The notes under the pieces: generated by a model | What the model saw: the letters and a program-made list of their open reading frames with translations, nothing else | The model's database searches: none | Told to the model about the DNA's origin: nothing | NCBI GenBank assembly: GCA_905182985.1 | Contig: CAJJDN010000008.1 | Location: forward strand, 810,626 to 874,625 | Reading direction: 5' to 3' | DNA length: 64,000 bases | Origin: Paramecium sonneborni | Taxonomy: Eukaryota > Ciliophora > Oligohymenophorea > Peniculida > Parameciidae | Program-made: the position numbers and the translations under genes | Shown here: piece by piece, positions 49,804 through 62,221 of the stretch | Position numbering within the stretch: the stretch's first letter is position 1 | Layout of the letters: each line of letters opens with the position of its first letter

Positions 49804-50198
49804 AATTTAAGTAAGTAATCTATTTAATGATAAATCACTATTGTTATTATTCTTTTTGAAATGTTACAACATAGAAGTACAAGTTATACTCAATTAATCT
49901 AATGCCAATAAAACATGAAAAATATCACCTTCTTATCTACCTTATAATTCATATAATCTTCTTGAATTTGAACCCACTTTTCTAATTACTTATTATATAT
50001 TATTATTTAAATACTTTTTATGAAAAATTCAACCAGAAGATTAATTCCCTGTTCTTAACAACTACTTACACCTGAATTTAAAAGCATTTATGCAACATAA
50101 ATTTTCATCTAAATATTATGTTTAAATTAAATACCAATTTACCAAGTGATTATTCTTTTGATCTGCTCTATTTAATCATTTTTTAATAAATATTTATA
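49804..50198. other. Divergent spacer
   Basis: About 395 bp between two divergently oriented small genes; AT-rich, no recognisable element or frame. Confidence 0.45.
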
Positions 50199-51025
50199 AT
50201 GAATCAATAATCATTATCTTAATTACAAATATTCAAACAGATTTCTTAAACTTTTGAAAAACATTCTAAAAAAGGTGATGAAGTGACTAAATTGAAATAA
50301 TAGGTTGCTCATTAACAAAAATAAATAGAATCTAAAAAATAGAACAAATCTTTTTTCATCAAAATTCAAAATTACCTATGCACTCTCTATATAAATTATT
50401 AAGGTACTTTAATTAAATTCAACAAACTGATAATGTTACAAAAAAAGGAGTTTAAGTTGAATCATTCAACATTCAATTATACTTATAAAATTATATTTAA
50501 AATTTAAAGCAATCTCCTTTAGTAAAATAATGTGAAGAAATCATTTTTGATTTTCATAAAGATTATGAGAATAAAGCATATTAAGCTTTATAATATAAAG
50601 AATTATATGGAAAATAATATGAATAATATAAATCTCAACATATAAGTTGCAATGAGAAGATTATTAAATTATAAATTGATATTAACTTTTTGAAAGATAC
50701 ATCAAATCAGTTTAAATTACTAGATACATTAGTCTTAGATACACAAAATGTAAAGATTTTTATTAAAATCCTTTTAGATTTTTTGCTTTTTGTCATAGTG
50801 TTTGTTCTAGATGCTAAATACGAAAAGATTCTATTTATTTTAGAAATAATAAATTAAATCTTTTAATTAAGATATATCATAAAATTAAGGATATTCATTA
50901 AAAAAGATGATAGATATAATATATATATATAAATTGTTCAAGATTTAGTTCTTTTTTCGTCTTTTAATGCTTAGATTCTCCAACTTTCAGAGAATTCATT
51001 TAATTTTTACATAAATTCTTAATGA
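50199..51025 (+). CDS. Helical hypothetical protein, 3' end uncertain
   Basis: Starts MNQQSLSQLQIFKQISQTFE. With a 29-nt intron (starting GTGATGAAG) removed, it continues KLPMHSLYKLLRYFNQIQQT, EEIIFDFHKDYENKAYQALQ and CNEKIIKLQIDINFLKDTSN. It then enters a hydrophobic segment (IFIKILLDFLLFVIVFVLDA) that could be a membrane helix or could be read differently if a GTAAAG...TTTTAG intron (about 28 nt) is spliced. The frame without that intron ends at 51023-51025 and overlaps the convergent gene by 88 bp, so the real end is probably earlier. No family recognised. Confidence 0.5.
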
Positions 51026-52422
51026 AAACCAACATTATCTGAATGTTCTGGAAGTTTAAGTTTTTGCATTTATTTTTATTGCAATTATTGAATTTATTAT
51101 TTTTAAATTTATTATTTCTAATTTGCTTAAGTTGATGTATTTTTTTTTTAAATATTTGATAAATCTAGTTTTAATTTGACATTAGATTTAGTATCGAGAT
51201 TGTTGGCATTTTTATATTCAAATCTTCTAACACTTTCAACAATTGATTCATTATCAAATCTATTTAGGAAACAAAAACTAGATTCATCAGAATCATTAAT
51301 AACAGAATTATCAGCATCATGAACACTACGTTCATATGGTTAATGTTTAAAAACAATAGATTTTTCTGTTTATTCAGCAATACTATCATCATTTAAAACT
51401 TCTTCATTATAAATTTTTTCAATATCAACTCCACTTTTTTTAATTGCTAAAACAAGTTTAATTAATTTAGCTTCTTTTTCACTCATTTCTTAAATTTTCT
51501 ATTACATAACATCTTACATTTCTCTTAATTAAATTGTATCCATACTATCAATATTATTAGTTTATGGATTTTTGGTATTTAATATTTATTTAGGTGATTT
51601 AAGTTATTTAACTGTTTCAAGTAAAATATCTCTTTCTTATTCAATTTATTTATAATTATTTAACCATAGATCTTTTTCTCTACGTATTTAATCAATCATT
51701 TCATAAAACTTTTCTTCTTATTCACATAAAACTTAAATACTAATAGAGTTGAATAATTCAAGTAAATTATTGATAATTTATTATTAAACATCACTAAAAT
51801 CATTTAAAGAGATGAATTGTTATTTATATGATTAAATATTTTTTTGTTATTTTTGTAGATGTTCTTTATGAAATTCTAATCTAGAAAACTATTTTTAAGC
51901 AATTAAGCAAGTTTGTATTTAAGTGTTAAGATTCCAAAGTTCTTAATTCTTTTTAATAGGTTTTCTATGTCCAGGACTTTAAGAATCACTGGTGAGGTTG
52001 CTAGTTAGATTCTATTTGGATCTATATAATAAAGTGTACACATACAGTTGTTAAAGAATATTTGATGACAATAAATGAGTATCTCCAATAATTTTTTTAA
52101 GTTTGAGTCCATTTTATGATCCATAAAGTGAATCATCTTCAACTTACATGGTGGCGAATGCAGAAACGCGACTTTTAGAACTGCTGTTAGTACGATTGTT
52201 GTTATTTTCCGAGATATTGTTTTTGTTTTGTTTATAACGCTTCTCTTCTATAGATTTGGATGTTGGCACAGTTTATTTAATGGTCAAACGCTATTGTTAA
52301 AACTTTGGAGGGATATGGAAGAAGTTATTATGTTCTGGACAAATGTTTGGCTGAGATGTTTATTTCGGAATCACTACCCTTGCCATGGCTTCTTTCACCG
52401 TGTTGGGGGCTACTCGTTGCAT
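50938..52422 (-). CDS. Coiled-coil / low-complexity protein
   Basis: Starts MQRVAPNTVKEAMARVVIPK, followed by a disordered, basic N-terminus rich in Asn/Ser (NNISENNNNRTNSSSKSRVS). A 24-nt intron follows SSNILQQL. The middle is helical with heptads; the C-terminal part reads RRFEYKNANNLDTKSNVKLK, a run of Gln/Lys, and LNEFSESWRIQALKDEKRTK before TGA 50938-50940. About 480 residues. No domain recognised. The first about 200 bp are less AT-rich than the surroundings. Confidence 0.65.
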
Positions 52423-52938
52423 TTCAGATAATTTAATTTTATATATAATAATCATCATTTCAATCAATTCAATTACATTATTAGTTTATCTATCAAATAC
52501 TAATTATAATATATTTATAGTTATATAAATTCTCATCCTTATTCTTATCATTTTATTATTTCAAAAATACTTTTTATTATATTTTCTTATTTTTTACATT
52601 CTTTTTTTTTATTTTAAATAAGTAGAACTATCTATATTTATTATATACATACTTATCATAATTCAAATCTATTTTATCTATTTACAATTCTAATTAATAT
52701 CAAAAGAAATTCCCTTTTCACTTTTTTATTTTAAATAATAATTCAATCTTTTATATAATTTTCTAATCATTTTTTTAGATCTTCAACAAAAACTAAACTT
52801 ATTTCAAATTTTGATATCTCTAATTAACATTTTCTATCCAATTTATAATATTACCTAAAGCATCTATTATTTCTTAATTTAAGTTATATTAATATAGTAT
52901 ATATATTATTATTATTAAAATTATTTAAATTCAAAAAT
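52423..52938. other. Divergent spacer
   Basis: About 516 bp of very AT-rich DNA between two divergent coiled-coil genes. Contains both promoters; nothing else recognised. Confidence 0.45.
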
Positions 52939-53961
52939 ATGAATGCATTTCAAGAAAACAAATTATTTGTTTAACAAATTAAATAAAAACAAGATGAATT
53001 TAAAGTATTGATTTATCAGTTAAATAGAAAACAATTTAATTTCCATTTAAGAAAGAACCTCTTCTTTTATAACAGCATAATTTTAATTAAATCACATCAC
53101 CAAATTAAAGAAGAGAATAGACTCCAAATTAAAGAAAGGGAAAAATAGAAAGTATAACAATATTTTATAAAAATATTTAGATGATAATTCATGTTCACCA
53201 ACTCTTTTTCGTACTCCTTAAATTAGTTTACATTATGAATAAAATAGAAAATAAAATCAATTAAGTCATAATAGAAGTAGGAATGAGAATGTATCAAATT
53301 ATAAAGAAAGAAGAGAATAAAATAATGATTCAGCAACTAGAGATTATTCAAAAGTATTAGAAGAAGTAATGAAAAAATATAGATAACTTAAATCTGAATT
53401 ATTGACAAAAGAAAAGGAAGTTTAAAAAACTAGACTTTATAAGGAAGAATGGTTAAAAGAAAAGGTTTATATATTAGAATATAATTTAATAGAAACGTAA
53501 TGACTAATTATAAGAAAGAAACAAAATCTTAAAAACGAAAATGTTAAAAATTATTGAATTAGTTTAATAAGATCAATTAATATAGAATGATGATTCGGAG
53601 GTAGTATCATTTTATTCAAATATTAGTCAATAGGGTATAATAGCTACTCTCTCAACAGAAAATAAGTATTTACGTCAAATGTTACATTTATATGATGTTA
53701 CAGATATCTCAAGTTAATTGGAATAACTTGATGGAGAATAAGATTAAGAAGTTGTTTGCATTGATAATATTTTAAATGTTTTTCTTGGAGATTTAAAAAC
53801 TATTTAAAAAAATAAAAGAGAAAAAAAGGATAATTAATAATTAGGTACATTTAACTATATATTTTGAAGGTTAATTTAATTCATTGTCATTAACAGTTTT
53901 GAACAAAGAGTCAAGCTTTGTTGATTTATCAGAAGATAAGCTATTAATGGAATAATCATGA
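52939..53961 (+). CDS. Coiled-coil protein
   Basis: Starts MNAFQENKLFVQQIKQKQDE. Short introns are needed: about 24 nt after DEFK, 29 nt after RKGKIE, 28 nt in EWLKEK and 25 nt near the end. The spliced protein has a Pro/Ser/Asn-rich head (TSPNQRREQTPNQRKG; CSPTLFRTPQISLHYE) and a coiled coil (YSKVLEEVMKKYRQLKSELL, RNKILKTKMLKIIELVQQDQ). It ends LSEDKLLMEQS with TGA 53959-53961. About 300 residues. No family recognised. Confidence 0.65.
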
Positions 53962-54072
53962 TTTAATTAAAAATTATATAATTATAAATTGTGTGCAACA
54001 TTTTTTAATATATTATTTCTAATTGAGATTTTTTTATAATTGAAATATTTATTTTATCATATTAAATTAATA

Positions 54073-56344
54073 ATGTAAAATAGAAATGAAATGATAAAAC
54101 AGTTATAGAATATACAAGATCCATATATATTGCAACGTCAAAGAAAGATAACATGATGCAAAAAGGAAATATGAATAATTATTGGCTGATGTTAATTTGA
54201 TTTATGATGAAGATGGAAAAGAACGTCAATATTCAGTTGATTTTCAGAGATTAATTCATTTCTATAAATTCCTGGCTCGTCGACCTGATAGTGAATAATC
54301 AAACTAATCAGTGATAAATAGATTATAATTATGGGTACCTGATACAATAATGCTAAATGATAGAGAAATGCCAAATTATTGGTTATATTCAAATTCAAGA
54401 GGTTTTGTATTTAGAACAGATACATTTACATAAAAAAATGTAATAAGCAAATTAGTTAATTATACATCTCCAGATGAACTTGTAGCAGTTGTTAAGAAAT
54501 AATAGTTTCGTAACATGGAATTAGTAGGTAATAAAATAAAATTAATTTGTTGCAGAGATTTATAATCTTAAATAAATGCAAATTTTTAAATAGAATAGAT
54601 TTGTGTGTAATTTAGAAGTTTATAAAGAGTAATGGACCAAAGGCATTTATATGTAGAACGATTTGGAGAAAAGATAAGAAACCTTATTGTTATATAATAA
54701 CAAATAAAGAAGATTTCTTTGCTTAGACAAGAAATACAAAAAGTGAGATGACAAAATATGTTACAAATGCGAGTTAATAAAATTCATGTACAATAGTAAA
54801 TAATTGTCGTCGTAAATATATAGATGAAACAGTTCCATATGTTAAGAATATTCTTAATTATATATATTCATTTGAATATAACATTTAAAGAGTTTTCAGC
54901 AGATTTTATAAAAGATGAGAAGGAATTTGGTGGTTTATAAATGTTAAGGGATTTATTATAGAGAAAAGTCCAGATAAAATAATGTGGAAATGTATAACTC
55001 ATTATGGGGAAGAGATAAATGAGGAAGGATAAGCAATAATTTAAGAGAAGATTTAAACACCAAAAACAAAAGTCGCAGATATGAGTTAAAAGTAAAAGAC
55101 TTGTAAATATTGTGAATAATAATATCCAGAACATCATTTATAATATAAGACGACACTAAAAATGATAATTTAAACTGATAAACATTTATATTGGAGAGGT
55201 AAGACATTCAATTGGATTGACAGATCAGATATATCTAATCTTGAAGTTAGTAATTTATATCATGAGCATAAAGTATGTAAACAATGTTACACACTATATA
55301 AAGAAACTTAATAATTAATTGAATTATAACTTTAATTTAATAAACAATTAGGATTACCAAGTGGTCAAGATACAATGAATTAAATGTTGACACTCAAAGC
55401 TAATTAAGTAAACAATGAAACTGTTAAGAATGGAGTAGATGATTCTAAATAAGTATTTAATATTTCTACTACTAAATAATTAATACTTAATAATTAATCT
55501 GTTCCTATGATTCATAATACTGTTATAAAAACATTGAATAGATTTAGATTTATGATTTTGATTCATTCCATAAGGGATGTTCCATAAAATGTCGATTTAT
55601 CTAAACATTATTATATAGAATGTAATATTTTTGATTGGAAATTTAAAATCAAATTAGATTTAATCTAAGGTTAATTATTTGATAAAGGGTATTTCTTAAC
55701 ATTAAATCGTATGAGACCCTACTATTTCTTTAGTGATTAACGTAGAGGATGGATAGAATATGTTAATTATTTAAAGTAAATATTAATATATTTTCTATTC
55801 TTTTATTAAATTATGTTGATTACATTATTTAAATTAAATACTATTTAAATACAACTATTTAAGTTCTACCTATGTATTTATATTAAGATAATACAAAAAT
55901 TGGTGTTTTAGAACTTTAAGATCTACTTTCTGAAAGAGTTATTGGGAGAGAATTCCTTAAAGTATTTAGTGTAAAGGATTGCTATCCAATATTGAGTTGG
56001 TCATTAAATGTATCAATGTTCAATACTCTTAGTTAACACTAGGACTTGTTGATTCTGGATCTGTAAATTTTACAAGAATTAAATTATTAGATCATTTTGG
56101 TATCTAATTACCTAATTCTGATTATTGTACTTGTGAACCTTTACCTGCTGAATGGATGACTATATTAAATTAAAAAAAAGATGTTGAATTTAATAAATTT
56201 GAAAGATAAATTACTACTTAAACATTAAAGAGAGTTTCAACTGCTCATGCTAAATTATAAAAAAGTAAATTTGAAGGATCTTCACTCTAACAAGAAATGA
56301 TGGAATCTTTCAATGGTTCAACTAAAGAATTATTAGTTAATTGA
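54073..56344 (+). CDS. Large hypothetical protein with Cys pairs and a possible C2 domain
   Basis: The start is provisional; the first clear coding is DAKRKYEQLLADVNLIYDED. Segments: FQRLIHFYKFLARRPDSE; RTIWRKDKKPYCYIITNKED; a zinc-site-like pair of motifs, KTCKYCEQQYPEHHLQYK and later HEHKVCKQCYTLYKET, about 60 residues apart. A beta-rich region follows with RFRFMILIHSIRDVPQNVDL, YIECNIFDWKFKIKLD and GVLELQDLLSERVIGREFL, which resembles a C2-type fold. Ends MMESFNGSTKELLVN, TGA 56342-56344. Several introns (about 25-28 nt) are required and not all were placed. No named family; possibly a ciliate-specific membrane-associated protein. Confidence 0.6.
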
Positions 56345-56453
56345 ATATTTAAAAAGAAATTTAATTATATCAAGTAGATGAAGAACTACGTAAAACAAAG
56401 AAAAAAAGATAATTTTAATAATATGATTTATGATATAGTATTTTTCGTTAATA

Positions 56454-58360
56454 TCATAATGTTATAATCAAACCTAATTTCTTAAAATCATTTATTTTCT
56501 ATTTCACATTCCTAGCATTTATTTTATTCTAAGATACAATAATATTCTTCAAATGAACACCAATCAATCCATTTTAATATAACTAAAATAAAGTATCAAT
56601 ACTTTTATCACTTAAAGAATTCTGTGATAAATTCACACTCTAAATATTATCATTTTATGATAAAGCTAAATTCATTATATATATTTAAATTATACCCTTA
56701 AACAATAACAATAATTAATCATCAGATAATTTTGATTTCATAATTTTTACACTTTTAACTTTCCAATATTTAATTTCATTCCCAATTATTCCTAAAAGTT
56801 CTTTCTCTAAATTATTGAATTCTGCAACATCTATCTTACCCTTTCTTAATTCATCCATATACGATTATAATTTTATAGGAACTTAAGATTTCTTTCTATA
56901 AATTGAAGTTCTATTACTTTCCTACTATTTTTAATTACTAATTACAATTGTTGATAAAGATGGTTCACAATTCTCTGTATTCAATTAATTATTTGGAGTA
57001 GCACTTCTATAAACTCTCTTTATTTTATTAACAGATTCAGATTCATTTGCAAAGGTACCACTAACATCATTTAATAAATCAGTTTCTTCTATTGATTATT
57101 ACATTTTAAAAGAACTCAATAAATATGGAGATTATTAAGATTCATTTGTAGCATTTGTAATCTATTCTGAACCATCGATTATTTTACAAAAATCTTCAAC
57201 TCTTAATGCATTCCAATTAAATTTTACACCAATTTCATAACCTATTAATTAATCTTTCTTTTCAATTATCTATTATTAATGTCTCTTAATTTCTCTTTAT
57301 TTAATTAAATAAATACTCTTACTATTAAAGTTAAAGTCCATTAATTCTTAAATTATCTGTAAGATTAAGCAATTCCCAATATTTAACTTATTCTGTAAAT
57401 TACTCAAAAACATTTTATACTAATTTTATCCAAGATTAACATTCCTTTTCTATATGAATAGTATTATTCCACCAATCATTAAATTTATTGATATTATTTT
57501 ATGTAGCAATCATTATTTAAGACACTAACTAAAATTAGAAAAATTAAACACTTACAATTTTTTCTTTTTAATCAATTTTATCTCTTAATTCTCCAAATTC
57601 TTTTTTTAATTTATCAACAGCAATCTTTTGCATTTCTAAAACTTATTTTTATAAATCCTATTCATGTTTACATCTACAAATAGACGATGATTCTTTATGA
57701 ATTCTCTCAATCATTTCTGTTAATTCTTATGCTTTCATTTCTAAAAGTGTAATAATATCTTCTTCACTATAAATATAATGTCCTTTATGATTTCCAAATA
57801 AAGCACAATTTGTACAAATCATAATTTAACATTATAAACAAACAACTTCTAGTTGTCTGCGATGAGTTTAACACATTTTACCTGAATTATAAGAATAATT
57901 TAGAGAACCAAAACTATCGTCTTCGTCTCTAAATCGTTTTAAATTCAACTTTTAAGGTTTCTTTACTTAAGTAGCCAATTCATCCAGAAAATTACTATCA
58001 ATACTTGTTTCATTTGATGGCCATTCTTCAAATGTTTAAGTATTAATTTTAGATTCTAAATTTATTGAACGAAGATTCTTTTATTTTTATAATTAAAGAA
58101 TTCTTAATAAGCTCTAATTGAGAGGAAAGTCATCCAACTTCAATTAATTTTATTTAATTTGTTATAACTAATTTTAAAAAGAAAAACACTACTTAAGTTA
58201 GATCATTTTATAAATGTATAATCTTATCAGGCTCAATGGTGTAATCTACAATTTTTTATACACATTATTAACAAATTGTATCTCCTGTATTAGGAATTAA
58301 GCGAGGCCATCTTATACAAATATCTAAATCTTATCCACAAATTGAACATAAGAGTTCCAT
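56454..58360 (-). CDS. TRIM-like protein: RING-like, B-box, coiled coil, leucine-rich C-terminus
   Basis: Starts MELLCSICGQDLDICIRWPR, then NTGDTICQQCVQKIVDY, a RING-like Cys cluster interrupted by a 25-nt intron. A linker with SIDSNFLDELATQ follows, then a B-box: MCQTHRRQLEVVCLQCQ and ICTNCALFGNHKGHYIY. A coiled coil (LLEMKAQELTEMIERIHKES; LEMQKIAVDKLKKEFGELRD) comes next, a second intron of 27 nt, a Ser-rich stretch, and a leucine-rich region with SVNLSQNSLSDKSIDTLFQL and VHLKNIIVSQNKI. Ends KKLGLIITL, TGA 56454-56456. TRIM proteins are E3 ubiquitin ligases; the RING here lacks an obvious full C3HC4 set, so ligase activity is uncertain. About 610 residues. Confidence 0.78.
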
Positions 58361-58593
58361 AACGATTTAATTTTAAATTTTATAGAATATTTTATTTAAT
58401 AATAATTTTTTTTATTTTATAATACTCTGGTTGATTTTAATGTAAATATTAAGAGTTTATATGTATTTTTATTGTATGATTATGAAATGATGATAATATA
58501 TTACTATATACTTGCATTAAGACTTTGAGTTAAAATATCTCAATTTGATATATTCGATTTTCAGTGATAAGGAATTTAAATTTTATTTTTCTA

Positions 58594-61031
58594 ATGTAAG
58601 ACGATCGAGTTAGATACATGTATGATTTTTGTTTGATAAAAGGAATTCTGTATATTCAGAACATAGAAAGGATCTTTCTAAAAACATGGATGTTGTATGT
58701 TTTGCAATGGCAGTTGAATTAGATAGATTGGTGCAAGAAAACAATTTACTAAAAGAAGAAGTGAAGGAAATCTCTAATCTCAGAGTGGATCGATTAAATT
58801 ATGAAAAACAAATAGGAGATCTGATGAATAGACTATAATAACTTATAAGTGAAAATGACATGTTAAAACGGGATAATGATAAATTTAGAGCTCAACTCAA
58901 TTAGGCTAATTTAAGAGCCTAATAACTTGAGGGACAAGTATAGGACTATTAATAAGAAATACAAATAGTCTCTAGTAGATTAGAAGACATTACTGGAGGA
59001 GATGGTGGTATATAAGATAGTATTAATAATAATTTTAGATTTTGACATTGAAGCATTAAAATAGAAAGCAGAACTATTAGATAATTTAGCTAAAGATGGA
59101 TAATCAATGGAAGATCTATCTGATTTATTAGATTCTCTTAGAGAGAAAGCTGATAAATATGATCACCATTTAGAGTTATTAAATGGAAGAGAATTAGAAG
59201 ATGTTTTAAATGATCTTGATGAATTGGAGAAACTTAGAAAATTAGTTAAAGAACTTTAAGCAAAATTAGGTGAATTATAAAAAGAATCAGATTTATTAAG
59301 AAAAAAATCTAAAGAATTAGATGATATGAAAAAGAAATTGGGAGATGATCCTACGAAAGAAGTGGATAAATTAAAAAAATAATAAAAAGAATAAGATGAT
59401 TTAAAAAAGAAACTTGCTGATGCTTTAAAAGAGATTGAATAATTAAAAAAATTATTAAATGATAAAAGTGCAGAATGCAATAGATTAACATAATAGGTTG
59501 CTTAACTTACATAAGATAATTAAATTAAAGATTAAAGAATATAGGAATTAGAAAGATATGCTTAATAATATTAGGAATTACAAATAAAAGTAAATAAATT
59601 AGAATAGGAATTTGATAATATATAAAGATAGTTAAAAGATAAAACATAATAATTAGATGATAAAACAAAATTAATAGATAACTTAAATAGAGAGATATAA
59701 TAATTAAAAGCTGAAATATAAAGATTAAAAGATTTAATTGCTAATTTAGAGAGAGAGAAGTAACAATTATTATAATAATTATAACAAATATAAAATTAAC
59801 TTACTTAATTGTAAGATTAATTAAGAAATTCTTAATCACAATTATAATAATTGAATTCAATGGCTAATTAAAATAATGATGAAAAGGAGTAGTATTAATA
59901 AGAAATAGATGAATTAAAAAATGAAATTGATTCATTAAGAGAATAAATAGAAGAATTAAATGATGAGATAGCAAGATTGAAAAGAAAAATATCAGAACAG
60001 GATGATTAGATAGATTCCTAAACTAAAACTATATCTAATAAAATATCAAGAATTAAGGAATTAGAAGATTTATTGAATTAAAAAGAAAAAGCATTTAAAG
60101 AATAAGAATAAAAAATTAAAAAATTACCTGGTTAAAGTGTTATAGTAGGTGGTGGAAAAGGAGGATAAGGAGGATAAGCAGGATTAGGTGGATAAGGTGG
60201 TTCTGATGTTATTAATAAAACTTTATATAATTAATAATAAGGAGGAACAGGATAAGCTGGTAGTAATTTAGGATTAAAAAATGGATTAGGAGGTTTCGGA
60301 GATAATTCATAAAGCACAGTTATGTTAAGTTAATATTAAGATGTTTTATTGGCTTATTTATTAATTGCAGCTGAGAATGAAAGAATTAGTGAAGCTTTAA
60401 AACATACAGTTCATGATTATGAATAAGTTTTAGTAGATTTGAGAAATGCTGAAGGAGAGATATCATATTTAAAGAAATCTATTTCAGATTTATAGACATA
60501 AATTAATGATGTATATTATTAATTTTAATTAAGCTACGTTTCTAATTAGATGAAGCTAGAAGAAAGGCCATGAATAATGAAGAATTAGAGAGATTAAAAA
60601 GATAATTAACAGAATATGAAAATAAATTAGCATTATTATCAATGGAATTATAGAGATAGAGAACAGTTTCAGGTTCAGGTATTTAAATGGGTTCATAATA
60701 AATGATTTCCTAATCATAATAGAATACTTATTAATAATAGAATAATACTTTTGGATATGAAGATAAATAGATCAATTTTGATTAATAATATAGATCACCT
60801 AAAGGATCATAAAGAAATTTGAATATCAATAATAATGAAGATGAATCTTGGAGATTAAAGAAAATAATTGAAGATTAATTATGTTTAATTGTTCTTATGT
60901 CAGCTGAACTTGAAACCTTAAGATCTTATTCAGATTCATTAAGATTGAGTTCATCAGGTATTCAAAATTAAAGATCAACAATCTAAACTAGTTAAGTTTA
61001 GGTAGGATATGGTAAAAGTACAATATATTGA
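58594..61031 (+). CDS. Long coiled-coil protein with Gly/Gln hinge
   Basis: Short first exon MQDDRVRYM, a 23-nt intron at 58620-58642, then NSVYSEHRKDLSKNMD. Repeating theme A-x-E-x-[RT]-[LI]: CFAMAVELDRLVQENNLL near the start, LLIAAENERISEALKHTV in the middle and LIVLMSAELETLRSYSDS near the end. Between lie long heptads (SLREKADKYDHHLELLNG) and a Gly-rich hinge of about 50 residues (GGGKGGQGGQAGLGGQGG). Introns of 31 nt after TGGDG and 23 nt after QTQIND. Ends QVQVGYGKSTIY, TGA 61029-61031; about 780 residues. Probably a cytoskeletal or cortical structural protein, by composition only. Confidence 0.75.
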
Positions 61032-61106
61032 ATAATCAGATATTAAAACATCAATAAGTTATAAGTTTTTAAGTTGTATTTATATTTCATTATATATTAT
61101 TGTACA

Positions 61107-62215
61107 TCATTTCTTCGATGACGTATAGAGGCTCTGTGAAGGTTGTCTTTAATAAAAGGGATATAATCTATCTGCGCTTGATAAACTATTAAATTAATTA
61201 TTCAATTCTTCCTGTCTTTTATTCAAATCTAAAAATGATTATTTTAAAGATTATTATGATTTCTCTTCCTTCATAAATTAATAATCAGGTAGAGTCTTTG
61301 TTGAAACATGTTCTGTCTTTAATTTCTCATAATTATATGGTGAAGCCTTCTCTGATAATTATTTTGGTTATTTTAAAATCTCCAAATGAGATAAATACAT
61401 ATGTTAAGGTGCTTATTTCTTATAATCTAATTATATCTATTAAACTTATTATTATTGTTTCTATTAATTTGTTTAATAGCGATCATAAAACGACTATTTT
61501 TGCTATTAAATCTGAGGTTTTTCAACATAGTCATTTAAATCCTACTCGTATAAAACTAATAGTTTGATAATATTTTACTTTTTTACTTTACCTCCTTATA
61601 TTCTAAATTCTATTAAATATAGTTTCGTATAGACTTAAGTTCTATAGAAGCATCCTCTTAACAAGCTTTTCTTAATTTATCTAAAGCTTCTGACAAATTC
61701 AAGATTTCCTTACAAATTAAAGAAAACTTCTAAAATTGAGCGGCTTCCATCTTTTATAACTATCCTTAAATATCACTTATATCTAATTCTTTGACTAACG
61801 AGTCTATTGTTGATGAATTATAGTATTTTTTTGATATGTTTGTTATGTGTTCAATAGTCCTATTGAATGGATTGTAATTCTTTTTGACTTTGTCTTTCAA
61901 TTCTGCACATCTCTTCTTCAGTATTTACATAATATCAGTTTAAGCTATTTATACTAATTAATCAAGGGTATTGTTGATTCCTTCGGCATTATACACATCT
62001 TAGATTCTTTAGACTAATGAGTCACTAAAATTAAGAACACATTATCACTTTGTAATCATGGTTTCGAATTCGTTAATTTAAAGAACTTTTAAATTGTGTT
62101 GCTTGTGATCCCAAGCACAGGACTTGCATATTAATCTCCTATCTGTACATTCCTTTGAAGTACATACGAATTCTATGGGGTTTCTGTATTTGCAAACGCA
62201 TAATCGATGATTCAT
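61107..62215 (-). CDS. B-box-like zinc-finger and coiled-coil protein
   Basis: Starts MNHRLCVCKYRNPIEFVCTS, continuing KECTDRRLICKSCAWDHKQH, a B-box-like C/H array (C-x-C...C...C...C-x2-C...H-x2-H). A 24-nt intron follows TMIT. Then a helical middle (DIMQILKKRCAELKDKVKKN; FSLICKEILNLSEALDKLRK) and, after a 23-nt intron, a Gln/Ser-rich tail with LPDYQFMKEEKSQQSLKQSF. Ends PSQSLYTSSKK, TGA 61107-61109. About 350 residues. Layout parallels the TRIM-like gene at 56454-58360 but without a RING. An adaptor role is inferred. Its ATG is only 6 bp from the next gene's. Confidence 0.68.
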
Positions 62216-62221
62216 TAATAT

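Noticed and set aside
52228..52431. Plus-strand frame rich in Phe/Trp/Cys
   Set aside because: Antisense to the N-terminus of the coiled-coil gene starting at 52422, which has better coding character.
61298..61567. Plus-strand frame with hydrophobic segments near 61.3-61.6 kb
   Set aside because: It is antisense to the Gln-rich tail of the B-box gene; its hydrophobicity follows from complementary TTA/ATT-rich codons.
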